Assembly (NCBI GenBank): GCA_023228445.1 | Contig: JALOBD010000089.1 | Location: 1 to 9,072 of the forward strand | Source of the DNA: Sphaerochaeta sp. | GTDB lineage: Bacteria; Spirochaetota; Spirochaetia; Sphaerochaetales; Sphaerochaetaceae | Length of the DNA stretch: 9,072 bases | Direction of reading: 5' to 3' | In this document: positions 1-7,554 of the stretch, one piece after another | Layout of the letters: each line of letters opens with the position of its first letter | Position numbering within the stretch: the first letter of the stretch is position 1 | Position numbers and translations under genes: made by a program | The notes under the pieces: generated by a model | What the model was told of the DNA's origin: nothing | The model's input: the letters and a program-made list of their open reading frames with translations, nothing else | Database searches by the model: none

Positions 1-1
1 T

Positions 2-1177
2 CGCCTCATCAAGCAGGCCGATGCAACCCTTGCCATGGTCCTGCAGGGACATCGCTTCCCCTGGCACCTCAGGCGACGAAACTTCCTCTACTATGAGCGG
101 TATACCACCGGCGACTCCTCCCTCTCGGCGGCGATCCAGGCGGTGGCAGCCTTCGATTCCCACCTCCCGGAAATAGGGATGCAGTACCTGCGTGCCACCG
201 CGTTGATGGATATCGCCAACCTCCATGGCAACACCAAGGACGGGCTCCATACCGCAGCGATGGCAGGCTCGTGGATGACCATCGTGGCAGGAGTTGCTGG
301 GTATCGGTTCTGCGATGGGAGACCCCGCTTCCGCCCATACCTGCCACCAGGGTGGCAGCGCCTCTCCTTCTCGTTGCGGTTCTCCACCACCACCCTTTCA
401 ATCGATATCAGGGAGGATGAGACCACCTACTGGACCGACGGGCAAATCCTCTCGATTTGCCATCGATCTGATGTGTTGCAGGTGGGGCCCACTCCGCTCT
501 CGGTCGAGACCAAGGCCCGCATCAAGGCGGTGATCTTCGACCTCGATGGGGTGATCACGTCGACCGACGCCTACCACTATCGGGCATGGAAGCGCCTTGC
601 AGACGAACACGGGTGGCACTTTGACGAGGAGCTCAACCAAAAGCTGCGCGGTGTCTCTCGCCAAGATTCGCTGAAGATCATCCTCAGGCACAACGCGGTC
701 GACCTTGATGAAGCGCAGCTTGCTCTGCTGTCTGAAAAGAAGAATAGGTGGTATCGCGCCTCGCTTGAGGAGCTGACCCATGCAAATATCCTTGAAGGTA
801 TTCCTGCACTGCTCGAAGGATTGAAGGAGCGGGGTGTCAAGCTCGCCCTCGCCAGCGCGAGCCACAACGCCCCCTTCATTGTCGAGAAGCTCAACCTCGC
901 CCACCTCTTCGATGTTCTCGTCCCGGCGGCAGAGGTCCACGTATCCAAACCCGACCCCGAGGTCTTCGCCCGGGCAGCCGAGGCATTGGGCTTGATGTGT
1001 GAGGAGTGTTGTGGCGTTGAGGACGCGCCGGTGGGTATTGAGGCCATCAAGGCAGCAGGCATGCGTTCGATCGGGGTAGGGGACGGAATCGATCCCGCCT
1101 CCTGTGATGCCCATGTGGCACACACCGGTCTTCTGACGATTGAAATGGCATTGGGGAGTGAGGAGGGAAGAAGATGA
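2..1177 (+). CDS. GH65 glycoside phosphorylase fused to beta-phosphoglucomutase (5' end outside window)
   Basis: The reading frame is open from base 2, so the start lies upstream; 391 residues are visible. The first ~160 residues are the C-terminal part of a GH65 phosphorylase: KQAD at bases 11-22, YYERYTTGDSSLS at 89-127 and DGLHTAAMAGSW at 239-274. These match conserved GH65 blocks near the phosphate site. The catalytic Glu lies upstream and cannot be seen. After a linker of about 12 residues comes a complete HAD-type beta-phosphoglucomutase. It has FDLDGVITST with nucleophile Asp at 539-541 and acid/base Asp at 545-547, then LRGVSRQDSL, LALASASHN, the motif III lysine in VSKPDPEVF, and GVEDAPVGIEAIKAAG. 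GH65 enzymes phosphorolyse alpha-glucobioses (maltose, trehalose, kojibiose, nigerose) to beta-glucose 1-phosphate, and the mutase converts that to glucose 6-phosphate in the cytoplasm. Which disaccharide is used cannot be told from this part. No signal peptide can be assessed. It is translationally coupled to the GH4 gene. Confidence 0.92.
   Translation, partial: RLIKQADATLAMVLQGHRFPWHLRRRNFLYYERYTTGDSSLSAAIQAVAAFDSHLPEIGMQYLRATALMDIANLHGNTKDGLHTAAMAGSWMTIVAGVAGYRFCDGRPRFRPYLPPGWQRLSFSLRFSTTTLSIDIREDETTYWTDGQILSICHRSDVLQVGPTPLSVETKARIKAVIFDLDGVITSTDAYHYRAWKRLADEHGWHFDEELNQKLRGVSRQDSLKIILRHNAVDLDEAQLALLSEKKNRWYRASLEELTHANILEGIPALLEGLKERGVKLALASASHNAPFIVEKLNLAHLFDVLVPAAEVHVSKPDPEVFARAAEALGLMCEECCGVEDAPVGIEAIKAAGMRSIGVGDGIDPASCDAHVAHTGLLTIEMALGSEEGRR
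1161..1166 (+). promoter_or_regulatory. Ribosome binding site of the GH4 gene
   Basis: AGGAGG lies 7 bases before the ATG at 1174, inside the last codons of the GH65-mutase gene. With the ATGA start/stop overlap (1174-1177) it fixes the GH4 start and indicates translational coupling. Confidence 0.85.
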
Positions 1178-2532
1178 GAATTGTCTTGATCGGGGCAGGA
1201 AGCGCCCAATTTGGGCTGGGGATGCTCGGCGATATCTTTCAAAGTGAGATACTCCACGGCTCAGAGGTGGTGTTGGTTGACATCAACGAAGCGGCCTTGG
1301 CTGCGGTGCAACAGAAGGCTGACGAGTTTCTGCTCGCCAACCCTCTGCCCTTCACCGTCACCTCCACCCTCGACCGGAAGGCGGCGCTCAACGGCAGCGA
1401 CGTGGTGGTCATCGCCATCGAGGTGGGCGACCGCTTTGCCCTCTGGCAGGAGGATTGGACGATTGCCCAACAGTACGGCATCCGCCAGATCTACGGCGAG
1501 AATGGCGGGGCGGGCGGGGTCTTCCACGCACTGCGCATCATCCCACCGATCTTGGAGATCTGCGCCGATGTAGTATCCATCGCCCCCTCAGCGTGGGTCT
1601 TCAACTTCTCCAACCCGATGACCGCCATCACGACGACGGTCAAGCGCGCCTATCCTGAACTCAGATTCGTCGGCCTCTGCCACGAGGTGGCTTCCCTTGA
1701 GCGGTATCTGCCGACGATCTTGGACACCCCCTTTGACAACCTCATCCTCAGAAGTGGTGGCCTGAACCACTTCAGCGTGCTGCTCAGCGCCCGATACAAG
1801 GACACTGGAGCGGATGCCTACCCGGATATTTTGGCAAAGGCACCCGCCTTCTTTGAGCAGGAGCCGGGGTACAGTGACCTCTTGGCCCATTGGCAGCGGA
1901 CCGGCATGCTGGCCCGCACCGAGGGGGCGACCAACCGGGATGTCCTGGGCATCGAGCGTTCTTCAAAGAGCTGGGCCGACCGAACCCTCTTCAAGTGTTT
2001 CCTTGATACCTACAAGTTGCTGCCCATCACCAGCGACAGCCACATCGGTGAGTACATCAGCTGGGCTGGAGAGATGGCCGACCATAAGGGCATCAAGGAC
2101 TTCTTTACCCTCTATCAGGTGATGCTCAGCGAGAGCCGTCCCGCCATCGAGCTCAAGCAGGAGGAGCGCCTCGTGCCGATCCTCGAGGGCCTATCCAGCG
2201 ATGAAGGGTACGAGGAGAGTGCGGTCAACATCATGAACACCGCCTTGATCGAATCCCTTCCTTCTTCCATTGCCGTCGAAGTGCCCGCCTGGGTCTCTCG
2301 CCGTGGCATCGAGGGGATTGCGCTGAAGGAGTATCCCAAGGGTTTTGGGGCGTTGCTCAACGCCTACAGTGGGGTGTACGACCTCACCGCCGAAGCAATT
2401 CTCACCAGGCGCAAGCAGTATGTCATTGAGGCGCTCTTGGCAAGCCCCGTCGTCTCCAGCTACCGAGGCATCGCTGAGCTCGTCGACTTGATGATCGAGC
2501 GTCAGAGGCGATGGTTGGGGTATCTTGTCTAG
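1174..2532 (+). CDS. GH4 family NAD+/metal-dependent alpha-glycosidase, CHEV type (possible alpha-galacturonidase)
   Basis: 452 residues, the usual GH4 length, with no signal peptide, so cytoplasmic. The N-terminus is a Rossmann fold: GAGSAQF at residues 7-13 and Asp36 ending strand 2, which suits NAD. Further family blocks are YGENGGAGGVFHALR (from residue 107), NFSNPMTAIT (Asn147 in NPM), GLCHEV with Cys169, and GLNHF with His199. The Cys and His are the usual metal ligands. GH4 enzymes oxidise C3 of the sugar, eliminate the aglycone and re-reduce, needing NAD+ and usually Mn2+. The four residues starting at the metal-binding Cys track substrate in this family. CHEV was described for the alpha-galacturonidase LplD of Bacillus, so galacturonides are one candidate substrate. 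The GH65-mutase gene upstream instead points to alpha-glucosides. Family assignment is near certain; substrate is open. The gene ends 3 bp from the convergent LacI gene. Confidence 0.92.
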   Translation: MRIVLIGAGSAQFGLGMLGDIFQSEILHGSEVVLVDINEAALAAVQQKADEFLLANPLPFTVTSTLDRKAALNGSDVVVIAIEVGDRFALWQEDWTIAQQYGIRQIYGENGGAGGVFHALRIIPPILEICADVVSIAPSAWVFNFSNPMTAITTTVKRAYPELRFVGLCHEVASLERYLPTILDTPFDNLILRSGGLNHFSVLLSARYKDTGADAYPDILAKAPAFFEQEPGYSDLLAHWQRTGMLARTEGATNRDVLGIERSSKSWADRTLFKCFLDTYKLLPITSDSHIGEYISWAGEMADHKGIKDFFTLYQVMLSESRPAIELKQEERLVPILEGLSSDEGYEESAVNIMNTALIESLPSSIAVEVPAWVSRRGIEGIALKEYPKGFGALLNAYSGVYDLTAEAILTRRKQYVIEALLASPVVSSYRGIAELVDLMIERQRRWLGYLV

Positions 2533-2535
2533 GAC

Positions 2536-3501
2536 TCAACTGCCCCGATCGATGAGGATCGGGAGAAATCGCTCGATGTGGAGCGGCGGGTCTTCCTCAG
2601 CCTCCATGATCTGGACGATCAGGGTGGCGGCTGTGGTGCCGATGCGAGCCGGCTCCTGGCTGACGGTGGAGAGGTCGAGGTAGCCGGTGGCACGCACCCC
2701 ATCAAAACCGATGACCCGCATCGCAGAACCCGCCTCACGGATCGCCCGGATACAGCCGGCTGCGATGTCGTCGCAGTAGCAGAAGATTCCGTCATACTGA
2801 TCCTCGTCTGCGATCCTCTTGCCCAGGGTGTAGGCGATCTCCTCATCGAGGAGGCACGATACGGTTCCCACCTCGGTGATACCCTCCTTGGAGAGCTCGC
2901 TGGCAAACCCATGCCAGCGGTCCGCATTGGCTTGGGCTGGGGGATCGACTGCGATGTAGAGCGGGCGGGTGCACCCCTTGTCGATGAGGTACCGGGCGGC
3001 AAGCGTTCCCCCCCATACGTTGTCGGGGTAGATGGTATGCTCATCCTCCATCGGGTAATCGATGTAGAGGTAGCGCACGTTGCGCCACCTCAACATCTCA
3101 TGCTCGGTCTCGTCGAGGCGGAAGGCGAAGATCAGCAGGGCGGAGACTTGGGCATCGAGGACCCGCTGGATGATCTTGGGGTTGTGCTTCTCATAGTTGA
3201 AGATGATCAGGTCGATGCCCAGGCCGCGCAGCTTGCGATAGATCGCCTCGAAGATCTCAAAGAAGTAGTGGTTCCCGATGTCGGGGAGGAGCAGGCCGAT
3301 GGTGGTCTCCACCCCATCCTGGCGGGCGAGCTTGCTGGCCACCCCACTGGGCTTGTATTGGCGTGCCTTCATCACATCGAGGACCCGCTGGCGGGTCTGC
3401 TCGCTGACATGCGGGCTGTTGTTGAGCACCCGTGAGACGGTCCCGATCCCAACACCGGCCTCACGGGCAATATCCTCGATGGTGATGCGCTTGGTAGCCA
3501 T
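2536..3501 (-). CDS. LacI family transcriptional regulator
   Basis: 321 residues. The N-terminal LacI-type helix-turn-helix (ITIEDIAREAGVGIGTVSRVLNNS, residues 6-29) is textbook. A hinge helix follows around residues 52-60 (SGVASKLAR), with Leu58 where the minor-groove-intercalating leucine of LacI proteins sits. From about residue 65 comes a periplasmic-binding-protein-like sensor domain, containing YDGIFCYCDDIAAG and RVIGFDGVRATGY, typical of sugar-responsive members. The start is fixed by the domain beginning. The nearest Shine-Dalgarno (AGGA, complement of 3516-3519) is 14 bases away, longer than ideal, so translation may depend on the upstream gene. It lies 27 bp after the propeller gene on the same strand and no separate promoter is visible, so co-transcription is likely. 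Plausible targets are its own operon and the convergent GH65/GH4 operon; the ligand is unknown. Confidence 0.93.
   Translation of the reverse strand: MATKRITIEDIAREAGVGIGTVSRVLNNSPHVSEQTRQRVLDVMKARQYKPSGVASKLARQDGVETTIGLLLPDIGNHYFFEIFEAIYRKLRGLGIDLIIFNYEKHNPKIIQRVLDAQVSALLIFAFRLDETEHEMLRWRNVRYLYIDYPMEDEHTIYPDNVWGGTLAARYLIDKGCTRPLYIAVDPPAQANADRWHGFASELSKEGITEVGTVSCLLDEEIAYTLGKRIADEDQYDGIFCYCDDIAAGCIRAIREAGSAMRVIGFDGVRATGYLDLSTVSQEPARIGTTAATLIVQIMEAEEDPPLHIERFLPILIDRGS
2544..2563. terminator. Weak hairpin at the convergent gene ends
   Basis: CCCGATC (2544-2550) and GATCGGG (2557-2563) can pair as a 7-bp stem with a 6-base loop. It lies just after the GH4 stop and inside the last codons of the LacI gene. 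There is no T-run on either side, so it is not a classical intrinsic terminator. It is the only stem found where the two transcripts meet. Confidence 0.25.
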
Positions 3502-3528
3502 ATGTTGACTCTATGTCCTTTTTGGGGG

Positions 3529-6111
3529 TCAGTCAACGACCTGAAAGACCTGCTTCCACGTGCTGCGGATTCCGTCGCTGCGATCACCGAGCTGGCTCTC
3601 TTCATTGGAGCCTGCAGTCCAGACCGTCCCATCCCTCTTCAGTGCTATGGCATGATGAGCACCGGCAGCGACATCTTTGACGTTGCCAAGGACGAAGGTG
3701 AACCCATCGGCAGTTGAGGTGTTCCCCGTCGTCCCGATGCCCCACTGCCCCCACTGGTTGCTGCCAGCCGCCCAGAGGCGGGCATGGGTGTCGATGTAGA
3801 AGCTGGTGTGTTCACCCGCTGCAATGGCACTGACGCCATCGGCGACCTTGATGAGGCGCGAAGAGCGTTCCTCGCCATCGAAGCCAAACTGGGTATGCGT
3901 ATTGTCTCCCGTCGCCCACAGCGATCCATCCTCGGTGAGGACCAGGGTATAGTTGCTCCCCGGTGCCACCGAAGCAACGTGTGTTGTGATGAGTGTCGGC
4001 TGTAGGCGTAGGCGAGTATCACCGAGCCCGAGCTGACCATCGGCGTTTGCTCCCCACCCATAGAGGGTCCCGTCAGCGGTGAGGGCAAAACTGCTGTTGC
4101 CGGCAGGGTTGGCCCATACCGCTACGATCGAATCCATGACCTTGACCGGGGTTCGGGCGGCGATGGTGGAGCCAGTGCCGAGCTGGCCCGAGCCATTTGC
4201 CCCGACGGCCCACAGCGAACCGTCCCGTTTGACAAAGAGGGTATGCCCATGGCCGCCGGCCATGTCGACGACCTGAGAGGTGAGCACAAAGGGGGAGGCA
4301 CGACGCCCGGTCGTCCCATCGCCAAGCTGGTACTCATCGTTGCGCCCACTGGCCATGAGCCGACCGTCCTCTCCGAGAAAGAGGGAGTGGGCGTAGCCGG
4401 CCTTCACATCTTTGGAGTAGCGGATGATCATGGGCAGATCCTTGAGCGAGGCGAGCGAGCCTTGGCCAAGCTGGCCTTGGTCGCTGAGCCCCGATGCATA
4501 CAGGTCGCCGCGTTCGCTGATGACGAAGGAGGAGAAGTACCCGGCTCTGACGCGTGAGCCTGTAGGCGCTTGGGCCACGGGCAGCACCCCTATCTCCGCT
4601 GGTGGAGCAGTCGCAGTTGGGGTGGGGGCCGCAAGGGGCCGCAGGACCAGGGTGGCGGTCTTGCCGATGTCCGTTTCGTCCAGCACCGAGGTGACCAACA
4701 TGTACGTGGTGCCGCTCTTGAGGGTGAGGGGAGCGCGGTCGGTGAAGTTGAAGTCATCATCAAGGTTCCAGATAACCTCCCCATCGTCCTCCTCAGTGGA
4801 GCTGATGATCAGGGTCAACGGCATCGTCGCTTGGTCTCTATGGTAGAGCTCATGCGCTCCATCTGCTGCCGCGATGAGCATGGCGATCTTCATCTCCTCA
4901 GTGAAGGTGATGGTGAAGTCCCTGTGCGGATTTGATATGGTGGCGATGCCGAGGGAGGTGAGGATGTCCATCTCCTGCTCAATGGGCTCATCACCCCAAT
5001 CGGTCCCCACTGCCTGGAGCAGCAACCGACCGGTCCCGTCGCTGCGGACAAAGAGAGGCTCGTCTTGCCAGACTTGCAGGGTGGCTCCTTGGCGCCAGGG
5101 CGTTGCGTCGATCGAGAACTCCAACGTCTCCTTCACCCATTTCTCGCCCCCGTCCTGGCTGACCAACACCTCGTAGGATGAGCGTTCGCCCTTGAGGTAG
5201 ATGGCGATGAGCTCCCCCTCATCGCTGACTGCCACATGCACCGAGGCTTGCTGGGTAGCGGTGTGCGTGACCTCCCGGTCCTGGTGGAGCAGGGCGAGCG
5301 AAGGGTTCGTCCTTGCACCGCTAACCCTCCAGATCCGCAGCGATTCGGTATCGATGGATCCGATGTAGAGGAGGTCTGCGTCATGGGGATCGACAGCAAG
5401 GGAGAGGACTCCACCACGGGTGTCGTGGAGGTTGGTGATCTGCCAGCTCTGGCCACGGTTCTTGGAAATGCCCAGCTTGATCATGTTCCTGTTGTTGGTG
5501 TCCTGATAGATGGTATAGAGGGTGTCGTGGATGCTCGACAGCGATCCGCTGTAGCCGGTGGAGGAGGAGTCGGTCAGGCGGGTGAACGCATTGCGCACAG
5601 TGTAGGTGCGCCCGTGATCGGTCGAATAGGCGTAGTTGTGGTCCCAGTAGCGGTCATGGCGGTGAAAGAGCAGGTGGATGGTGCCCAACTCGTCTATGAC
5701 CAAGCCTTGGATGGAGGGGGTGTGGTTCGCCGGTGCAATCCTGACAGGATCAAGGAAGGTCTGCCCGCCATCGAGCGAGGAGAGGGTGTAGAGGGCTCCC
5801 CCCTCGACGTAGCCGACGACCAGCACCTGGTCTTTTGCGGCAAAGCCCTGGAGCGTTGCACGCCCGTCGATGGGCAGCGCAGTGACGCTCCAGCCATCAT
5901 CAGAGATTCGGCCCAATAGGCTTTGTGCCGTCTCTTGGTAGGCGACCAGCAGTTGATCACCGATGCGATCCAAAAAGAGGCCGTGTGTACGTCCGGTTAC
6001 TACATCCGTAGCCAACTGGAGGCTTGCTTGTTCGATGGTTGTTGTACCAAAGAGGAGGGATGCGCAGCACAAGGCAATCAGCAGGGGCAGCGCTCGCACT
6101 ATTCGTTTCAT
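3529..6111 (-). CDS. Secreted double beta-propeller protein: Asp-box (BNR) region plus seven RCC1 repeats
   Basis: 860 residues from the chosen start. A longer frame reaches 6177, but the ATG at 6111 has AAGGAG 5 bases upstream and begins a signal peptide (MKRIVRALPLLIALCCASLLFG), so it is preferred. A lipoprotein signal is unlikely because no good lipobox is present. Residues ~30-380 carry Asp-box motifs at 112-119 (SLDGGQTF), 163-170 (STDHGRTY), 216-223 (SKNRGQSW) and 318-325 (SQDGGEKW), suggesting a sialidase-like or sortilin-like propeller. No catalytic sialidase residues are recognised. Residues ~385-490 look like a beta-sandwich. A Pro/Ala/Thr-rich linker follows (about 492-518). Residues 521-860 hold seven RCC1 repeats of 45-51 residues, each with an xAGxxHS-like strand, a DGxLWAxGxNxxGQLG-like core and a turn. 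Seven repeats fit one closed seven-bladed propeller. This suggests a binding or scaffold role at the envelope; no enzymatic activity can be assigned. It is followed by the LacI gene. Confidence 0.85.
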   Translation of the reverse strand: MKRIVRALPLLIALCCASLLFGTTTIEQASLQLATDVVTGRTHGLFLDRIGDQLLVAYQETAQSLLGRISDDGWSVTALPIDGRATLQGFAAKDQVLVVGYVEGGALYTLSSLDGGQTFLDPVRIAPANHTPSIQGLVIDELGTIHLLFHRHDRYWDHNYAYSTDHGRTYTVRNAFTRLTDSSSTGYSGSLSSIHDTLYTIYQDTNNRNMIKLGISKNRGQSWQITNLHDTRGGVLSLAVDPHDADLLYIGSIDTESLRIWRVSGARTNPSLALLHQDREVTHTATQQASVHVAVSDEGELIAIYLKGERSSYEVLVSQDGGEKWVKETLEFSIDATPWRQGATLQVWQDEPLFVRSDGTGRLLLQAVGTDWGDEPIEQEMDILTSLGIATISNPHRDFTITFTEEMKIAMLIAAADGAHELYHRDQATMPLTLIISSTEEDDGEVIWNLDDDFNFTDRAPLTLKSGTTYMLVTSVLDETDIGKTATLVLRPLAAPTPTATAPPAEIGVLPVAQAPTGSRVRAGYFSSFVISERGDLYASGLSDQGQLGQGSLASLKDLPMIIRYSKDVKAGYAHSLFLGEDGRLMASGRNDEYQLGDGTTGRRASPFVLTSQVVDMAGGHGHTLFVKRDGSLWAVGANGSGQLGTGSTIAARTPVKVMDSIVAVWANPAGNSSFALTADGTLYGWGANADGQLGLGDTRLRLQPTLITTHVASVAPGSNYTLVLTEDGSLWATGDNTHTQFGFDGEERSSRLIKVADGVSAIAAGEHTSFYIDTHARLWAAGSNQWGQWGIGTTGNTSTADGFTFVLGNVKDVAAGAHHAIALKRDGTVWTAGSNEESQLGDRSDGIRSTWKQVFQVVD

Positions 6112-6133
6112 GGTGGCTCCTTGTTGATTTTGG

Positions 6134-6147
6134 ACATTGTACGATGT
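6134..6147. promoter_or_regulatory. 14-bp palindrome overlapping the -10 (candidate operator)
   Basis: The + strand reads ACATTGTACGATGT, that is ACAT-N-GTAC-N-ATGT, symmetric except for one base pair. It covers the whole -10 hexamer of the candidate promoter, so a bound protein would block RNA polymerase. The LacI regulator encoded in the same operon is the natural candidate. The centre is TA and not the CG typical of LacI-family sites, so the link is inferred. Confidence 0.4.
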
Positions 6148-6163
6148 TTTTGGAAGAAGTCGA
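6136..6163 (-). promoter_or_regulatory. Candidate promoter of the propeller-lacI operon
   Basis: Read on the minus strand, TCGACT (complement of 6158-6163; 4 of 6 against TTGACA) is followed after 16 bases by TACAAT (complement of 6136-6141; 5 of 6 against TATAAT). Transcription would begin near 6129, about 18 bases before the ATG at 6111. The -35 is modest and the -10 is good. Confidence 0.5.
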
Positions 6164-6361
6164 GGGTAATGTGGCAAAACGCACTAAGATATGTAATAAG
6201 TTGGGGGTATATGAGCGCCTACACTCCAATTGGGTGCCTAATCAATCGTGGTATTGGCAAATGCTGCCCGTACTCATCTCGACAAGAGCGCGGACGTACA
6301 GCGGGTATCAATGCAGCAAGACACAGCGGTGACCGCCCCCCATTGACCAGAAGTGTGGCAC

Positions 6362-6375
6362 TGGGGAGCGCCCCA
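6362..6375 (-). terminator. Short inverted repeat right after the dipeptidase stop
   Basis: TGGGG (6362-6366) and CCCCA (6371-6375) form a 5-bp GC-rich stem with a 4-base loop, directly after the stop codon at 6376-6378 as read on the minus strand. No T-run follows, so termination would be weak. Read-through into the propeller gene cannot be excluded. Confidence 0.25.
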
Positions 6376-7554
6376 TCATCGAAGCCCAAGGGCTTTGGCG
6401 AGGTCTCTCTCCCGTGCCTCTGCTTCACGCTGGCAGCGCTCGATGGCCCCCCGCAGCTTCTCAGACTCCTCACTCTCCACCAGTGGCCTCAGACGCCCCT
6501 CAAAGCGCTTCTCCAACTTGCGAGCCGATCGCTCAGCTTCCTCTCGGCGCTCGCTGCCTGCCTTGAGCAGGGCCACGGTCAGTCGTTGGCGCTGATGGGC
6601 GTGGTGGTAGGCTTGTGGGTTGGACTGGCCCCCGACCAGCATGGGGACGAACGGATGGTAGAGGGGAAGTGGGGCAGGGCAGCACCAGGCGATGATCTGG
6701 TTACGAGGGTACTCGACCACCATGCTGGCCGTGGTGCGGGTGCTCTTGGGAAACCATGCGTCGATGGCGATGGACGTCATCGAACGGTCCATCTTCGCCG
6801 CGCTTCCTTTGTTGTAGAGGAGGATGTCGCGCATCCCCATCCACGTCGGTTCTGCATCCTTGAGCAGCAGTGAGGTGGTCGCCTGCCTCACCCGGCCCTT
6901 GGAGAAGAACTCCATCAACCGGTCAGCCCAGCGCCCGGCGAAATCGGATCCCTTGCTTTCATCATCACAGCGGTCCACCGGTGAAGTGAGCGAATATGCG
7001 TTGCTGATCGAACCGTGCTCCTCGATCTTCTTGAGTGCCCAATGCGAACCGGCCGTCTCCAGCACGTAGAGCTCGCGCCGGTCGGCGATGAGGAAGGAGT
7101 TGGAGTAGGTGAGCGTGCCGACAAAGGAGCCATCGCCACCCTGGCCCCACCGATCCAACAGCGCTAAGATGAGGTCTACGGCATCGGAGGCGGTGGCGCT
7201 GTTGTGCAGCGCCAGGCGCAGGATGTCCATGCCCAAGAGGCCGTTCTTCCGGCCTTTCTCCTTGGTGAAGACCGCCTCATTGCCGATGGCCACCCCCACT
7301 TCGTTGACCCCCATCTCAGCACCCCAAATCCACGATGGGCGGCTGATGAGGGCCCGGTAGGGGTGTGTGAGCGTGGCATGGGCGCTCTTGAGCGTGGCAA
7401 ACTGGGCGCGGTACTTCTCTAGCTTCGGCTCCCGGGAGGAGTCGAGTGAAGCGGAGGCCCGCTCCAGGACTTGCACCTCCTTGGGGTGGCGGTCGCTGTT
7501 CTTTGCAAAGAGGACTCCCGCTTGGCTATGGATTGATCCGATGGTATCACACAT
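6376..7554 (-). CDS. Peptidase family C69 (secernin/dipeptidase-like Ntn hydrolase)
   Basis: 392 residues from the ATG at 7554. An in-frame ATG at 7572 exists, but it overlaps the GGAG-containing ribosome site. The start at 7554 gives Met-Cys-Asp-Thr, so removal of Met exposes Cys2, the N-terminal nucleophile of C69 peptidases. Family blocks seen: FAKNSDR (16-22), WGAEMGVNEVGVAIGNEA (77-94), a GLLGMDILRLAL helix, SNSFLIAD (151-158) and LETAGSHW (165-172). There is no signal peptide, so it is probably cytoplasmic. C69 members hydrolyse dipeptides or act as amidohydrolases; secernins are close relatives and the substrate here is unknown. Residues ~328-392 are rich in Glu, Arg and Lys and look like a helical coiled-coil tail. 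It is divergent from the TRAP-TAXI operon, which may deliver its substrate or take up a related compound. Confidence 0.9.
   Translation of the reverse strand: MCDTIGSIHSQAGVLFAKNSDRHPKEVQVLERASASLDSSREPKLEKYRAQFATLKSAHATLTHPYRALISRPSWIWGAEMGVNEVGVAIGNEAVFTKEKGRKNGLLGMDILRLALHNSATASDAVDLILALLDRWGQGGDGSFVGTLTYSNSFLIADRRELYVLETAGSHWALKKIEEHGSISNAYSLTSPVDRCDDESKGSDFAGRWADRLMEFFSKGRVRQATTSLLLKDAEPTWMGMRDILLYNKGSAAKMDRSMTSIAIDAWFPKSTRTTASMVVEYPRNQIIAWCCPAPLPLYHPFVPMLVGGQSNPQAYHHAHQRQRLTVALLKAGSERREEAERSARKLEKRFEGRLRPLVESEESEKLRGAIERCQREAEARERDLAKALGLR

Larger units (their letters stand above)
6112..6375. other. 264-bp intergenic region between the dipeptidase and propeller genes
   Basis: It holds the propeller promoter and palindrome at its left end and the post-stop inverted repeat of the dipeptidase gene at its right end. 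The stretch around 6150-6260 looks more AT-rich than the coding DNA. The middle (about 6170-6320) has only weak short stems, and I find no convincing small gene or RNA. A + strand frame stays open across it but has no ribosome site or recognisable protein. Confidence 0.5.

Noticed and set aside
398..1123. Minus-strand open frame (241 aa) opposite the beta-phosphoglucomutase domain
   Set aside because: The + strand frame has all mutase motifs; this one has no recognisable motif and no start signal.
2578..3435. Long + strand open frame (285 aa) antisense to the LacI gene
   Set aside because: It is a shadow of high-GC codon usage: no ribosome site, no recognisable domain, and the opposite strand encodes an unmistakable LacI regulator.
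3532..4551. Possible DNA tandem repeats in the RCC1 region
   Set aside because: The seven repeats are clear in the protein but too diverged in DNA to be a tandem repeat array; they reflect the propeller fold.
6112..6177. 22-residue N-terminal extension of the propeller protein
   Set aside because: It would hide the signal peptide and place the promoter within the coding region; the ATG at 6111 has a good ribosome site and begins a typical signal sequence.
5923..6873. + strand open frame (316 aa) crossing the propeller gene start, the intergenic gap and the dipeptidase end
   Set aside because: Composition is incoherent, it runs antisense to two well-supported genes, and no Shine-Dalgarno sequence or family motif is seen.
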